Source of the DNA: Flaviramulus basaltis | Lineage (GTDB): Bacteria; Bacteroidota; Bacteroidia; Flavobacteriales; Flavobacteriaceae | Assembly (NCBI RefSeq): GCF_900114265.1 | Contig: NZ_FPKV01000004.1 | Coordinates: forward strand, 62,001-126,000 | Length of the DNA stretch: 64,000 nucleotides | Direction: 5' to 3' | Part shown: positions 18,877 to 29,211 of the stretch, in pieces | Position numbering within the stretch: position 1 is the first letter of the stretch | How the letters are laid out: each line of letters starts with the position of its first letter | Position numbers and translations under genes: made by a program | The notes under the pieces: generated by a model | The model's database searches: none | Told to the model about the DNA's origin: nothing | What the model saw: only the letters and a program-made list of their open reading frames with translations

Positions 18877-20715
18877 TTATTTAGTGTACAAAATATCACT
18901 TTTTTTTGAAATTCCGTTTTCATTAAATGCTTCTACTTGGTAATAATAACTCTGGTCTTTTGTTAACGCGCGTAACTCGTAATTTGGTGTGTGATACATT
19001 AATGCTGAAAGATTGAGCTTATCTTTTGAAATTCCCCAATAAATAACATAACCTGTTGCTCCATCAACTTTATCCCAGGTTAAATTGGTATTTCTTTTAT
19101 CTTTTTGTCGTTCAACTTTAAAATGAGAAGGTGCTTGTGGTTTGGCTTCATAACCATTTCCAAAGATTCTAAATTCTGAAATTGACAAGTAATTATTACT
19201 GCAATACACATGATTATAACGAATGTATCTCACATCTACAGCATCTTTTAATTCAATGTATCCATGAGGCATATCTCGTGTGTTTTCTGAATAATCTGAA
19301 ATAGTTTCCCATTTTTTTCCATCGAGAGAACCTTCAATAACAAACTGCTGTTTTAAATCGTCTGGTCTACCGTAAATATCACTATTAAAATCCTGAAAAT
19401 TAATTTGAATAGCTTTTACACTCATCTTCTTCTCTAAATCAACCTCAACATAAATGGAATCGTTATTTGCTTCCGAAACCCAATACGAACGAATTTCCTC
19501 ATCATTAATTTTAGCGATATCAAACTCTCTTATTTGCCCTAACATATAACCACTATCACTTTCATCTACAACATTTATTTCTTTAGTTACTAAAGGCGAA
19601 TTAGTTTTAACAGGCTTATTATAAGACAACAACATCCAACCTGTAAAACGCTCTTTATGCTTATCTACTTTGGTATCTGGTAAAAAATGCGGATAATCGC
19701 CATAAGCTGTATTCACATACATTTGACCGTTTTCTTCAAAACCAGCAGGATACATACCAATTCTTCGTTCGAATTTATAATTTACAGAAATCGCCATAGT
19801 TGCATAATGCCAGTAATTTCCATTGTTATCTTTTACTGTACTTCCATGACCAGAACCTTTTAAAAAACCTCCTGGTTTGTATGAAATGGGATTATATGGT
19901 GCATATTCAAAAGGACCAAACGGGCTTTTACTGGTTCGTACACCATCGGCATAAACATTCCATTGGGTTCCTGGCGCACCATATTCTAGATAATAAGTAT
20001 CGTTATGTTTTACCATCCAAGGGCCTTCTAAATAAGGCTCAATATCCGATTTATGATCTTGACCAAAACGCTCCCAACCATAATTATCTGGGTGCAAATT
20101 GAATAAATCTTTCTCCTCTCCCATTGGCACATAATAGTTATCTGCATCTAACTCAACCACACGAATTGGCCATTTATTTGATGATTCTTCATATAGATAT
20201 ACTTTACCATCATCATCTACAAATAAATCTGGATCTTGAATACCACCTGGTGGATCTAATACTGCAAAATTAGTTTTCCAATCTCCTAATTCAGGATTAT
20301 CTGTTTCTATAATTGGACCACTTCCCGAAGGATCTCCATAAACAATTATTTTTCCATCTTTTACAGCTGCAGCTGGCGCATTACAGCCTTCAAAATACCA
20401 ACTTTGTGGTTTAATAAATGTCCAATTACTCATATCATCACTCATCCAATACCCATGAGAACGCGTTACGAACATGTAATACTTTCCTTTAAAATTAACT
20501 AAAGCAGGATCTGCACCAGAACGATAAGATACTTTGTTTTTAGCTCTATAATGTGACATATAAGAATAATCTATATCTACAGGATTACAGTAGGTTTTAT
20601 AGTCTCTTTTTTTAATTTTTACAACTGGCTTTTCTTCAACTAAATTATTATTTTCTGATTGCTTTTTACAAGAGAAAATTAGTAATAATAGTATAGTGAT
20701 TTGTAGATATTTCAT
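18877..20715 (-). CDS. GH43-family glycosidase with C-terminal F5/8-type C and Fn3-like domains, lipoprotein
   Basis: MKYLQITILLLLIFSCKKQ is a lipoprotein signal with Cys at residue 16, giving the start at 20715. Residues of about 55-330 form a five-bladed propeller with the GH43 carboxylates: SGADPALVNFKGKYY (Asp), IQDPDLFVDDDGKVYLYEE (Asp) and EPYLEGPWMVKHNDTYYLEY (Glu). Further on is a discoidin-like carbohydrate-binding domain (KAIQINFQDFN to SISEFRIFGNG) and a C-terminal fibronectin III-like domain (APSHFKVERQKD to the end). GH43 enzymes are mostly alpha-L-arabinofuranosidases, arabinanases or xylosidases; release of arabinose for the neighbouring ara genes is the natural inference. It probably sits on the cell surface. 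Confidence 0.88.
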   Translation of the reverse strand: MKYLQITILLLLIFSCKKQSENNNLVEEKPVVKIKKRDYKTYCNPVDIDYSYMSHYRAKNKVSYRSGADPALVNFKGKYYMFVTRSHGYWMSDDMSNWTFIKPQSWYFEGCNAPAAAVKDGKIIVYGDPSGSGPIIETDNPELGDWKTNFAVLDPPGGIQDPDLFVDDDGKVYLYEESSNKWPIRVVELDADNYYVPMGEEKDLFNLHPDNYGWERFGQDHKSDIEPYLEGPWMVKHNDTYYLEYGAPGTQWNVYADGVRTSKSPFGPFEYAPYNPISYKPGGFLKGSGHGSTVKDNNGNYWHYATMAISVNYKFERRIGMYPAGFEENGQMYVNTAYGDYPHFLPDTKVDKHKERFTGWMLLSYNKPVKTNSPLVTKEINVVDESDSGYMLGQIREFDIAKINDEEIRSYWVSEANNDSIYVEVDLEKKMSVKAIQINFQDFNSDIYGRPDDLKQQFVIEGSLDGKKWETISDYSENTRDMPHGYIELKDAVDVRYIRYNHVYCSNNYLSISEFRIFGNGYEAKPQAPSHFKVERQKDKRNTNLTWDKVDGATGYVIYWGISKDKLNLSALMYHTPNYELRALTKDQSYYYQVEAFNENGISKKSDILYTK

Positions 20716-20823
20716 ATTAGTAGATTTCAATGATGTTGATTTTGGGATACTGTATTAAATTCTAAATCTTACAAACTGCTAAATAAAAAATAACAGTAGA
20801 CATTTTATAGCCATCCAACATTT

Positions 20824-23142
20824 TTAATTAGACAGTGTAAATGTTGCCTTTAAATCTGCATCAGAATTTGTACCTACAAATACTTCGAAATCCCCTGGCT
20901 CTGCTACAAAATCAAGATTATAGTTATAGAATTTTAAATCTTCAATTGAAACAGAAAAATTAACCGTTTGAGTTTTACCTTTATTAATCATCACTTTCTT
21001 AAACCCTTTTAACTCTCTTACTGGCCTAGTTACAGAACCAATAACATCTCTAATATAAAGTTGAACCACTTCTTTTCCATTATAATTGCCAGAGTTAGTA
21101 ACATTAACAGATATATTTATTTTTTCATTTTTAGATATACTGGATTTATCTAATTTTAAATTACTATAACTAAAAGTTGTATAACTTAAACCGTAGCCAA
21201 AAGGATATAATGGTTCATTGCGAACATCTAAATAATTACTTCTAAATTTCTCAAATTTCCCTTCTTTATTTCCAAGGGGACGCCCCGTGTTTTTATGATT
21301 ATAAAAAATAGGTACTTGACCTACATTTCTAGGAAATGTTGCTGTTAACTTTCCTGAAGGATTAACATCACCAAACAAAACATCTGATATTGCTAAACCA
21401 GCTTCACTACCAGGAAACCAAACATTAAGTATTGCTGGAACGTTTTCATTTTCTTCAACAATAGCGAGAGGTCTTCCTGTGAACAAAACTAAAACTACTG
21501 GCTTTCCTGTTTTTAGCAACGCGTTTAATAAATCTTTTTGTACTTGTGGAATTTGAAGATTAGTTACACTACTACTTTCGCCACTCAACTCTGCAGATTC
21601 TCCAATAGCAGCAACAATTACATCTGCTTTTTTTGCTATTAACAAAGCTTCATCTAATAATTGTTTATCGGTTCTATTATCACGAGGTATATCTTTACCA
21701 AACATGGTAATTCGTTTTTCATAATCTAAATCATAATCCACATTACTTCCTTTAGCATAAAGAATATTAGCTTTATCACCAATTACTTCTTTTAAACCAT
21801 CTAAAACTGAGTTAGATTTTTCTTGCTCTGTAGCAACACTCCATGTTCCAGCCATATTTTCTCTTGTGTTGGCTAATGGCCCAACTAAAGCTATGGTTCC
21901 TGATTTTTTAAGAGGTAAAAGCTGATTTTCATTTTTAAGAAGTACCATAGATTCTGACGATACTTTACGAGCAAATGCTTTATTCTCTGTTGTGAAAATT
22001 TCAGATTTAGCTCTGTTTTCATCACAATATTTATAAGGATCATCAAACAAACCTAATTGATATTTTGCAATTAAAATACGTTTTACTGCAGTATCAATAT
22101 TAGCTATAGATACTTTGTTTTCTTCCAATGATTTTTTAAGCGTAGTAAGAAATCCTTCGCCAACCATATCCATATCTACACCAGCATTTAGAGCTAAAGC
22201 TGATGCATCTTGTAAATCTCCTATACCATGTTCTATCATTTCATTAATACCCGTATAATCTGTGACTACAAAACCATTAAATTTCCAATCTTCTCTTAAT
22301 AAGTCTGTAAGCAACCATTTGTTACCAGTTGCTGGTACGCCATCTATTTCATTAAAAGAAGCCATTACCGAGCCTACACCAGCATCAATAGCTGCTTTGT
22401 ATGGTGATAAGTATTCGTTATACATTCTTGTACGACTCATATCTACTGTATTGTAATCTCTTCCTGCTTCTGCTGCTCCATATAAAGCAAAATGTTTTAC
22501 ACAAGCCATCATAGTTTTATTTTGTTTTAAATCTGTGCCTTGATAACCTTTAACCATAGCTTCTGCAATTTTACTACCTAAGTAAGCATCTTCTCCAGAA
22601 CCTTCTGATATGCGCCCCCAACGTGGATCACGTGAAATATCCACCATTGGAGAAAATGTCCAATTTATACCATCGGCAGTTGCTTCCTTTGCTGCCATTT
22701 GAGCGGTTTTTTCAATCATTTCCATATTCCAAGACGTAGAAAGCCCCAGTGGAATAGGAAATGTTGTTTGGTAACCATGAATAACGTCCATTCCAAAAAT
22801 AAGTGGAATTTTTAATCGGCTTTTTTCAATAGCTATTTTTTGCATTTCTTTAATACTTGCAACAGTTTTAATATTGAAAAGTCCCCCAACTAAACCCTTT
22901 TCAATTTTACTTCCTATATCAGAATTTGTAGCCTGACCAGTTGTGAATTGTCCAGCACTAGGTAAGTTTAATTGTCCTATTTTTTCTTCTAGAGTCATTA
23001 AGTTTAAAATAGAATCAATTTTAAATTCAAATGGATTATCCTCTAAGGTGCTACTAGATTTAGTTTGATTTGAATTGCAACCTATAAAAATTAAGGCAAC
23101 AATAAATATTGAAATAGTTTTTGTATTGATTAGTTTACTCAT
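20824..23142 (-). CDS. Glycoside hydrolase family 3 beta-glucosidase (BglX-like), lipoprotein
   Basis: This 772-residue enzyme has a lipoprotein signal (SIFIVALIFIGCNSN). The TIM-barrel domain contains MDVIHGYQTTFPIPLGLS, RISEGSGEDAYLGS, CVKHFALYGAAEAGRDYN and the nucleophile Asp in FVVTDYTGINEM. The alpha/beta sandwich domain contains AIGESAELSGESSSV with the acid/base region, and a C-terminal Fn3-like domain ends the protein. Such enzymes remove glucose from the non-reducing end of beta-glucans. Next to two GH144-like genes it most likely cleaves sophoro-oligosaccharides (beta-1,2); the linkage is inferred from the neighbours. The next gene upstream is separated by two bases. Confidence 0.93.
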   Translation of the reverse strand: MSKLINTKTISIFIVALIFIGCNSNQTKSSSTLEDNPFEFKIDSILNLMTLEEKIGQLNLPSAGQFTTGQATNSDIGSKIEKGLVGGLFNIKTVASIKEMQKIAIEKSRLKIPLIFGMDVIHGYQTTFPIPLGLSTSWNMEMIEKTAQMAAKEATADGINWTFSPMVDISRDPRWGRISEGSGEDAYLGSKIAEAMVKGYQGTDLKQNKTMMACVKHFALYGAAEAGRDYNTVDMSRTRMYNEYLSPYKAAIDAGVGSVMASFNEIDGVPATGNKWLLTDLLREDWKFNGFVVTDYTGINEMIEHGIGDLQDASALALNAGVDMDMVGEGFLTTLKKSLEENKVSIANIDTAVKRILIAKYQLGLFDDPYKYCDENRAKSEIFTTENKAFARKVSSESMVLLKNENQLLPLKKSGTIALVGPLANTRENMAGTWSVATEQEKSNSVLDGLKEVIGDKANILYAKGSNVDYDLDYEKRITMFGKDIPRDNRTDKQLLDEALLIAKKADVIVAAIGESAELSGESSSVTNLQIPQVQKDLLNALLKTGKPVVLVLFTGRPLAIVEENENVPAILNVWFPGSEAGLAISDVLFGDVNPSGKLTATFPRNVGQVPIFYNHKNTGRPLGNKEGKFEKFRSNYLDVRNEPLYPFGYGLSYTTFSYSNLKLDKSSISKNEKINISVNVTNSGNYNGKEVVQLYIRDVIGSVTRPVRELKGFKKVMINKGKTQTVNFSVSIEDLKFYNYNLDFVAEPGDFEVFVGTNSDADLKATFTLSN

Positions 23143-23144
23143 TT

Positions 23145-23927
23145 TTAATTTTTAGATTTTGAAAATAACCAAGTTAAAAGTTCTGGTTCAGCTAAAGCAG
23201 AATCCCAACTATTGTGATTATCATTTGCATATAATGTAAAATTAGGCTTTCCTCCTGCCTTTAAATAAGCGCTTACCATACTTACAGATAATTGTGGATC
23301 AACAATATCATCATTCGCGCCGTGAAATACCCAAAGGTCTGTTTTATTAGCATATTCCATAACACTTTCAGGATTTCCACCTCCACAAATGGCAAAAGCT
23401 GCTGCAAACATATCTGGCTTACGAGAAAGGATTTCAAAAGTTCCCATACCTCCCATAGAAAGACCTCCTACATAGATTTTTTCTTTATTTATAAAAGGTT
23501 TTTCTAAGTAATTATCCATTAAATCCATCACTAAATTCAATGATTTTGTTGGTTCTTCTTTGACTGGATAATTAAATGAAATAGGCTTAGTATTTCTATC
23601 TAATTCTGCATTTGACCAATAACCTTCTTTTGGGCATTGAGGAAAAATAACTATAGCAGGAAAAGCTCCTCTATTCATGTCATTAAGAAATAATTTACTA
23701 CCATTTACTAATTGTGATTCATTATTGCTTCCCCTTTCTCCTGCTCCATGTAAAAATAAAACTACTGGATATTGCTTTTCTTCAGAAAAATTCTTTGGTA
23801 GCAGCATTCTATACTGTAATGTATCATTGTCATTTAAATATAATTCGTATGAAAACTCATTATTTTGTGCTTTCAGCATATTAGAAAGACATAGAAATAA
23901 TAACGTGACAAAAATTTTGTATTTCAT
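23145..23927 (-). CDS. Exported alpha/beta-hydrolase (PHB depolymerase/prolyl-oligopeptidase-like esterase)
   Basis: The protein has 260 residues and a signal peptide (MKYKIFVTLLFLCLSNMLKAQ). The alpha/beta-hydrolase motifs are VVLFLHGAGERGSN (oxyanion strand), the nucleophile elbow GGLSMGGMGTFE with Ser, the acid in WVFHGANDDIVDP and the final His in YANDNHNSWDSA. This is the arrangement of secreted carboxylesterases that accompany glycoside hydrolases in utilisation loci and may remove acyl groups from glycans. The actual substrate is unknown. It lies within the GH3-GH144 series with gaps of 2 and 12 bases. Confidence 0.88.
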   Translation of the reverse strand: MKYKIFVTLLFLCLSNMLKAQNNEFSYELYLNDNDTLQYRMLLPKNFSEEKQYPVVLFLHGAGERGSNNESQLVNGSKLFLNDMNRGAFPAIVIFPQCPKEGYWSNAELDRNTKPISFNYPVKEEPTKSLNLVMDLMDNYLEKPFINKEKIYVGGLSMGGMGTFEILSRKPDMFAAAFAICGGGNPESVMEYANKTDLWVFHGANDDIVDPQLSVSMVSAYLKAGGKPNFTLYANDNHNSWDSALAEPELLTWLFSKSKN

Positions 23928-23939
23928 TTTTTAAATCAT

Positions 23940-25307
23940 TTAATAATTAAAACCTAGAGTAGCTAAACCCTTTTGAACATCTGTATTTTGCATGAATAAA
24001 TTCCATAATAAACCTGTTCTATAATTTTCAATCATAATAATTTGTGGTCCTTGATCAATGGCTAAATAAGCATCTGCTACCCAAAAATTGTAATGCGGGC
24101 TAAAGGCATCATAAAAACCAGCTACACCAAATAGCTTATCTTTTTTCTGATAGAGATAGTGCATTACTTTTAAAGATTCTGAAGGTGTATAAGGAATTGA
24201 ACTAATTGCAGCCGTAGGCGATATAACACCTGTATCATTTGTAGGACTATGTGCTGAATATCCTATTGAGCCATCACTATTTCTAGAATAACTTGCTGTT
24301 AAACCCCAACAATCTTCTCCATAATCATAATAGTTATTAGGATTAGAAATACAATATTGACGGTTTATTTTTGTATGATTTACTACAAGGTTCCAATAAT
24401 TCGCATATTGATCCGTTAAATTTGTTGGATTTAGTCCTAGAAAAGAATAATGACTAAAAAACAAAGGACCTCCAAGATTTGAACCTCCTGCATGATTTAA
24501 AACTAATGGGAACCCATATTGTGAACTTGAAGACACAATACTACCATCATTTGCCCAACCCTTTTCATAAGCTGTTTTTGAGATAGAATAATCTGGTGAT
24601 GCTGCAGCTAAAACATAAGCGATCATAGTTTCGTTATAACCTTTTAGTTTAAGGTTAATTTCAAAACCATTATTTGGACTCCAGTGCCAATATAAAGCAT
24701 CTTGATTTTGTGTGTACCAGTTCCACTCAATACCTTTCCAAAGGGAATCTGCTAAGTCAGACAAGGATTTTTCCTCGGTAGAACCTTTTTTAAAATATTC
24801 CTTAACGCAAATTAATCCTTGAGCTAAAAAAGCAGTTTCAACAAGATCGCCTCCATCGTCTAAGGCACTAAACGGAATAACATTTCCTGTTCCTCCATCT
24901 ATCCAATGTGGCCAAGCGCCATGAAAACGATTGGCTTTTTCTAAAAAATCTAAAATTTTATTTAATCTTGTAACAGCTTCTGCTCTGTTAACATATGTTC
25001 TTTCTATCCCTACCAATATAGACATTAATCCAAATCCTGTACCTCCTGTTGTTACTACATTTTGATTTAAAGTTGGATTCGTTGGATGGTAGCGTTCTTT
25101 TGCTGCTCCAGAATTTGAATTTGCGAAATCCCAAAAGTATTTAAATGTTTCTCTCTGCGTTAAATCCATCATTTCCTCATTGGATAATGGCTCAATAACT
25201 GGTTCATCATCACTAGGAATGTAAGGTTCTTGATAACCTGGACCACTGTCTGATCCGCAAGAAAATAAGATAAGTGCTATAAATATGATATAATAAAATC
25301 TATACAT
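23940..25307 (-). CDS. GH144-like glucanase (putative glucoamylase family), lipoprotein, copy 1
   Basis: This 455-residue protein has a lipoprotein signal (FYYIIFIALILFSCGSD). The rest matches the pattern long called putative glucoamylase and now in part GH144, the endo-beta-1,2-glucanase/sophorohydrolase family: QRETFKYFWDFANSNSGAAKER, VVTTGGTGFGLMSILVGIER, FHGAWPHWIDGGTGNVIPFS, DDGGDLVETAFLAQGLICVKEYF and WYTQNQDALYWHWSP. The Glu and Asp residues in these blocks are likely catalytic. It is about half identical to the next upstream gene. The ATG shares one base with the stop of that gene (TAATG), so the two are translationally coupled. Confidence 0.82.
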   Translation of the reverse strand: MYRFYYIIFIALILFSCGSDSGPGYQEPYIPSDDEPVIEPLSNEEMMDLTQRETFKYFWDFANSNSGAAKERYHPTNPTLNQNVVTTGGTGFGLMSILVGIERTYVNRAEAVTRLNKILDFLEKANRFHGAWPHWIDGGTGNVIPFSALDDGGDLVETAFLAQGLICVKEYFKKGSTEEKSLSDLADSLWKGIEWNWYTQNQDALYWHWSPNNGFEINLKLKGYNETMIAYVLAAASPDYSISKTAYEKGWANDGSIVSSSSQYGFPLVLNHAGGSNLGGPLFFSHYSFLGLNPTNLTDQYANYWNLVVNHTKINRQYCISNPNNYYDYGEDCWGLTASYSRNSDGSIGYSAHSPTNDTGVISPTAAISSIPYTPSESLKVMHYLYQKKDKLFGVAGFYDAFSPHYNFWVADAYLAIDQGPQIIMIENYRTGLLWNLFMQNTDVQKGLATLGFNY

Positions 25308-26680
25308 TAATTATTATTTTGTTTATGAGTTTTAATTGTAAAACCCAATTTTTTTAATCCAGTTAAGACATCCTTGTTTTTCATAAATAAATTCCAAAGT
25401 AACCCTGTTCTATAATTCTCAATCATCACAGGTATTGGGCCTTGATCTATAGCTAAATATCTTGGTAAACACCAATTATCTTGCAAACTAAAAGCATCAT
25501 AAGGCCCATATTTACCCACGAGAGAGTCATGATTATAATAAATATTTTTAAGCATTTCCATACTTTCATTTGGTGTGTAAGGAAATGAGGACAGTGCTGC
25601 TGTTGGAGAAATAACGCCTAAATCTGCACCAGGTCTATGACCAGCATATCCCTTAATTGAATAACTTGATGTTAATCCCCATAAAGTACTGCCATAACCT
25701 TTAAATTTTTTAGGATTATCTACAGCATATTTATAATGAATTTTTGCTTGGTTTTGTGTTAGTTTCCAATAGTCTGCAAACTGATCTGATAAATTATTTG
25801 GGTTTAACCCTAAATATGAATAATGAGCCCAAAACAAAGGACCGACTTGAGATTCGTCATGTTCAAAATAATCTAAAACTAGTGGTTCACCATAAAGGGA
25901 ATCTTTAGATACAATAGCCCCATTTCTAGCCCAACCCTTTTCGTAAACCGCTTTTGTTATAGAATGAGTAGGCGAAGCCGCTGCAAGCACATACATAATT
26001 AAGCATTCATTATAACCGCCAACAGGAAAATTCATATCCCAATTATATTCTGGAGACCAATGCCAATAAAGTACATCTTCACCTTTAGTATACCAATCCC
26101 ATTCAACTTCTTTCCAAAGTTTATCTATTTTTGAAACGAGATCTTGCTCTTCTTTAGAACCTTCTTTAAAATACTCAGAAACTGTTAATAATCCTTGTAC
26201 TAAAAAAGCAGTTTCAACCAAATCTCCTCCGTTATCTTTTTTGCTAAATGGAGTTACATTCCCTGTTTCACCATTAATCCAATGTGGCCAAGCACCATGA
26301 AAACGATCTGCTTTATCTAGAAAATTCACGATTTTAAGATATCTACTTAATGCCTCTTCACGTGTAATAAACCCTCTTTCTATGCCTACTAATATTGCCA
26401 TTAAACCAAAACCACTTCCACCTGTTGTAACTGTATTTTTAGGTGATGTTGGATAAATGTTATCCATATGTAATCGCTCTCTTGCTAAACCAGAATTTGG
26501 TTCTGCACCTTCCCAAAAATAATTTATGGTTTGTTTTTGTATTGTATCCAACAATTCATTTTCCTTCATAGGAATTAAATTATTTTCAACTTTAGATATA
26601 AACTCTTTCTTTTTTTTACAAGAAAATAATATGATTACAATACTAAAAAAGAAAATTATTTTTAGTCTATGATATGTCAT
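25307..26680 (-). CDS. GH144-like glucanase (putative glucoamylase family), lipoprotein, copy 2
   Basis: This 457-residue paralogue of the next downstream gene has a lipoprotein signal (KIIFFFSIVIILFSCKKK). The same blocks appear in the same order: QTINYFWEGAEPNSGLARER, VTTGGSGFGLMAILVGIERG, FHGAWPHWINGETGNVTPFS, DNGGDLVETAFLVQGLLTVSEYF and WYTKGEDVLYWHWSP. Two tandem copies may split endo and exo activities or chain-length preference on a beta-1,2-glucan. It is separated from the LamG lipoprotein by 128 bases. Confidence 0.82.
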   Translation of the reverse strand: MTYHRLKIIFFFSIVIILFSCKKKKEFISKVENNLIPMKENELLDTIQKQTINYFWEGAEPNSGLARERLHMDNIYPTSPKNTVTTGGSGFGLMAILVGIERGFITREEALSRYLKIVNFLDKADRFHGAWPHWINGETGNVTPFSKKDNGGDLVETAFLVQGLLTVSEYFKEGSKEEQDLVSKIDKLWKEVEWDWYTKGEDVLYWHWSPEYNWDMNFPVGGYNECLIMYVLAAASPTHSITKAVYEKGWARNGAIVSKDSLYGEPLVLDYFEHDESQVGPLFWAHYSYLGLNPNNLSDQFADYWKLTQNQAKIHYKYAVDNPKKFKGYGSTLWGLTSSYSIKGYAGHRPGADLGVISPTAALSSFPYTPNESMEMLKNIYYNHDSLVGKYGPYDAFSLQDNWCLPRYLAIDQGPIPVMIENYRTGLLWNLFMKNKDVLTGLKKLGFTIKTHKQNNN

Positions 26681-26808
26681 CTTAATAAAAATTTTAGAAA
26701 TTTAGCTGTATTAGATTAATACAGCTAAATTCAAATTAAACAAACAACTTCTAAAAAACTACAACTAAAACTTTAAAAAGTATTTCTTTAAAGTTTTAGT
26801 TCTTATAA

Positions 26809-29190
26809 TTAGTTATCGTCCATTATTGCTTGTATTTCATCAACAGTTAACACCTTATCAAAGAGATATAGTTCATCTATTTCACTTAAATCTGACAAAT
26901 GCCCCCAACCTATAAATCCAGGTGCTCCTGAACCAATTGAAACATTAGTACAACCTGCCCAACTTATTGTTTTATCAGTCATGTCTCCACTATTAGTAAC
27001 TGCTACACCATTAAAATAAATTTGTGTTGCAGTTTCTGAGACAGTGAACGCAATATGAACCCACTCTCCTGCAGTAACATCAATGACATCTCCGTCATTC
27101 CATGTATCTCCATTATCTGTACCAAGGTGAAGTTTTATTCTTTGTTCAGTTGTACTCCCTTCTCTAAAAAGCCTAAAACCTGATGACAAATCATTATCTG
27201 CGCCATTCATTGGAGGTGCAACAGTTAAAATACCTGCTCTATCTGGTGTTCCATCTACTTTGTACCAAAATGCACCACTAAATTGATTATTAAATAAATT
27301 ATCTATTGGAAATGATAAATAGGAGTCTGTTGCTCCTAAGTAAGCATCAGAACCTACAGCGCTTTCTCCTGCAAAACTTGGGGTACCAACTACTGTTGGC
27401 ACTGAATTAGAATTCTGTTCTGTATTACTACCATCAAAAGGCATATATAATGTTGATCCAAAATAAGGAGCAACATAATCACCTCCTACAATAGCAATAA
27501 CCTCATCACTAGTAAGTGCTTTATTAAAAAGTCTTAATTCATCAATTGTACTATTGTCTGATAAGTGATTCCAATAACTAAATGTATCGCCTCCGGCACC
27601 TATTGTAAGTTGCTCACAACCTGTCCAATCTATTGGAGCTGTCATATCTGAAGATCTTACTTCTACTCCATTTAAATATATTTTATTTTGAGAATCTGAA
27701 ATTGTCATTGCGATATGAACCCATTCTCCAGCTGTAACATCAATAACATCTCCGTCATTCCAACTTTCTCCAGTTCCCATACCTACATTAAGTTTAATTC
27801 TTTGCTCAGTCGCACTTCCTTCTCTAAACAATCTAAATCCTTGGTTTCTGTTTTCAGGAACATCATTTCCAACAACTAAAATTCCTGCACGATCTGCTGT
27901 AGCATCAACTTTATACCAGAATGTTGCACTGAATTGATTGCTTAATAAATCTCCTGTAGGATGTGTTAAATAAGAACCCGTTGCCCCTAAATAAGCTCCT
28001 GAACCTTCATAAGATTCACTATTAAAGCTTGGCGCTCCAACTGCTGTTGCTGCTGTTCCTCCAACTAAATTAATATAAGTATTATCAAAAGGCATGTAAA
28101 AAGATTCACCATCATATAAAGGCACATAAGGATTAAAAGAATTAATCATTATTTGAATATCTGATTGCGTTAGCGCTTTATTAAAAATTCGTAATTCATC
28201 AAAAGCACTACTATCTGATAGATGGTTCCAGTAACTAAACGTATCACCTCCAGCACCAATTGTTAAAGGCCCAACACCAGTCCAATCCATAGGAGCTTCT
28301 AAAGTTCCACTATTCATTTCAATACCATTAAAATAAATTTTACTTTCAGTTTGAGAAATTGTAAATGCAACATGAACCCACTCGCCTGCAGTAACATCAA
28401 TAACACCTCCATCATTCCAACTTTCTCCAGTACCTGTTCCTACATTTAATTTAATTCTTTGCTCTGTACCACTACCTTCTCTAAATAATCTAAATCCTTG
28501 TTGACGATCATCAGCATTAGCTCCTGCTACCAGAATTCCAGCTCTATCTGGAGTTCCATTTACTTTATACCAGAAAGCTGCACTAAATTCATTGCTTTGC
28601 AAACCATCAGTTGGGAATGTTAAATAAGAATCTGTTGTTCCTTTATAAGCATTAGAACCTGCATAACCTGAGCCAGAATAACCAGGTGAGCCAACTTCAT
28701 CAGCTAAATTAAACCCAATTAAATCTCTATAATCGCCATCAAAAGGCATATATAATACTTCTCCATCAAATAATGGACTATATGGTGGTTGTTTACTAAA
28801 ATTAACATCCACTGATGTTGTTTTACCTTCAATATCTGTAGCTGAAATAGTTAATACATGTTCTCCATCAACTAAATTATCATAAGTGAACTCTTCAAAA
28901 ACTATCCGATAATCTTTAAAATCGTTAAAACTTTTTATTTCTGAACCATCTAAAATTGCAGAAATGGAGGCTACCTCAATATCATCTGTTACTTTAAATT
29001 TCACATCAATTGAAGTTATTTCTTCAAAGACTTTTATAGTAGTTCCTTCTGAAGGTGACATAATTTGCACCACCGGAGCAGAAGCATCAACACCTGGTGC
29101 TACTTCTGTAATTGAATCTATTCCATCATTGCATGATACTATGGGAAGCATTATGAAAAGACCTATTATATATTTTAAAATATTTTTCAT
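26809..29190 (-). CDS. Surface lipoprotein with three LamG-like domains (SusE-position glycan-binding candidate)
   Basis: The protein has 793 residues, a lipoprotein signal (KYIIGLFIMLPIVSCNDG) and an N-terminal Ig-like domain (APVVQIMSPSEGTTIKVFEE). Three consecutive concanavalin/LamG-like repeats of about 210 residues follow. Each has an opening LYMPFDG element, a FSAAFWYKV block, a GFRLFREGS block, a WNDGxVIDVTAGEWVH block and a SIDELRLFNKAL-type end. The repeats are close enough that the DNA is visibly repetitive. Its place directly after susC-susD is where surface glycan-binding proteins (SusE/SusF type) sit, so a role in holding the polysaccharide at the cell surface is inferred. No catalytic residues are recognised. 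Confidence 0.85.
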   Translation of the reverse strand: MKNILKYIIGLFIMLPIVSCNDGIDSITEVAPGVDASAPVVQIMSPSEGTTIKVFEEITSIDVKFKVTDDIEVASISAILDGSEIKSFNDFKDYRIVFEEFTYDNLVDGEHVLTISATDIEGKTTSVDVNFSKQPPYSPLFDGEVLYMPFDGDYRDLIGFNLADEVGSPGYSGSGYAGSNAYKGTTDSYLTFPTDGLQSNEFSAAFWYKVNGTPDRAGILVAGANADDRQQGFRLFREGSGTEQRIKLNVGTGTGESWNDGGVIDVTAGEWVHVAFTISQTESKIYFNGIEMNSGTLEAPMDWTGVGPLTIGAGGDTFSYWNHLSDSSAFDELRIFNKALTQSDIQIMINSFNPYVPLYDGESFYMPFDNTYINLVGGTAATAVGAPSFNSESYEGSGAYLGATGSYLTHPTGDLLSNQFSATFWYKVDATADRAGILVVGNDVPENRNQGFRLFREGSATEQRIKLNVGMGTGESWNDGDVIDVTAGEWVHIAMTISDSQNKIYLNGVEVRSSDMTAPIDWTGCEQLTIGAGGDTFSYWNHLSDNSTIDELRLFNKALTSDEVIAIVGGDYVAPYFGSTLYMPFDGSNTEQNSNSVPTVVGTPSFAGESAVGSDAYLGATDSYLSFPIDNLFNNQFSGAFWYKVDGTPDRAGILTVAPPMNGADNDLSSGFRLFREGSTTEQRIKLHLGTDNGDTWNDGDVIDVTAGEWVHIAFTVSETATQIYFNGVAVTNSGDMTDKTISWAGCTNVSIGSGAPGFIGWGHLSDLSEIDELYLFDKVLTVDEIQAIMDDN

Positions 29191-29211
29191 CTTAATTTAG
29201 TTTAAATTGTA

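Noticed and set aside
26900-28800. Regularly spaced DNA repeats that could be mistaken for an array
   Set aside because: They are the three LamG-coding modules, about 630 bases each, in frame; not a CRISPR array.
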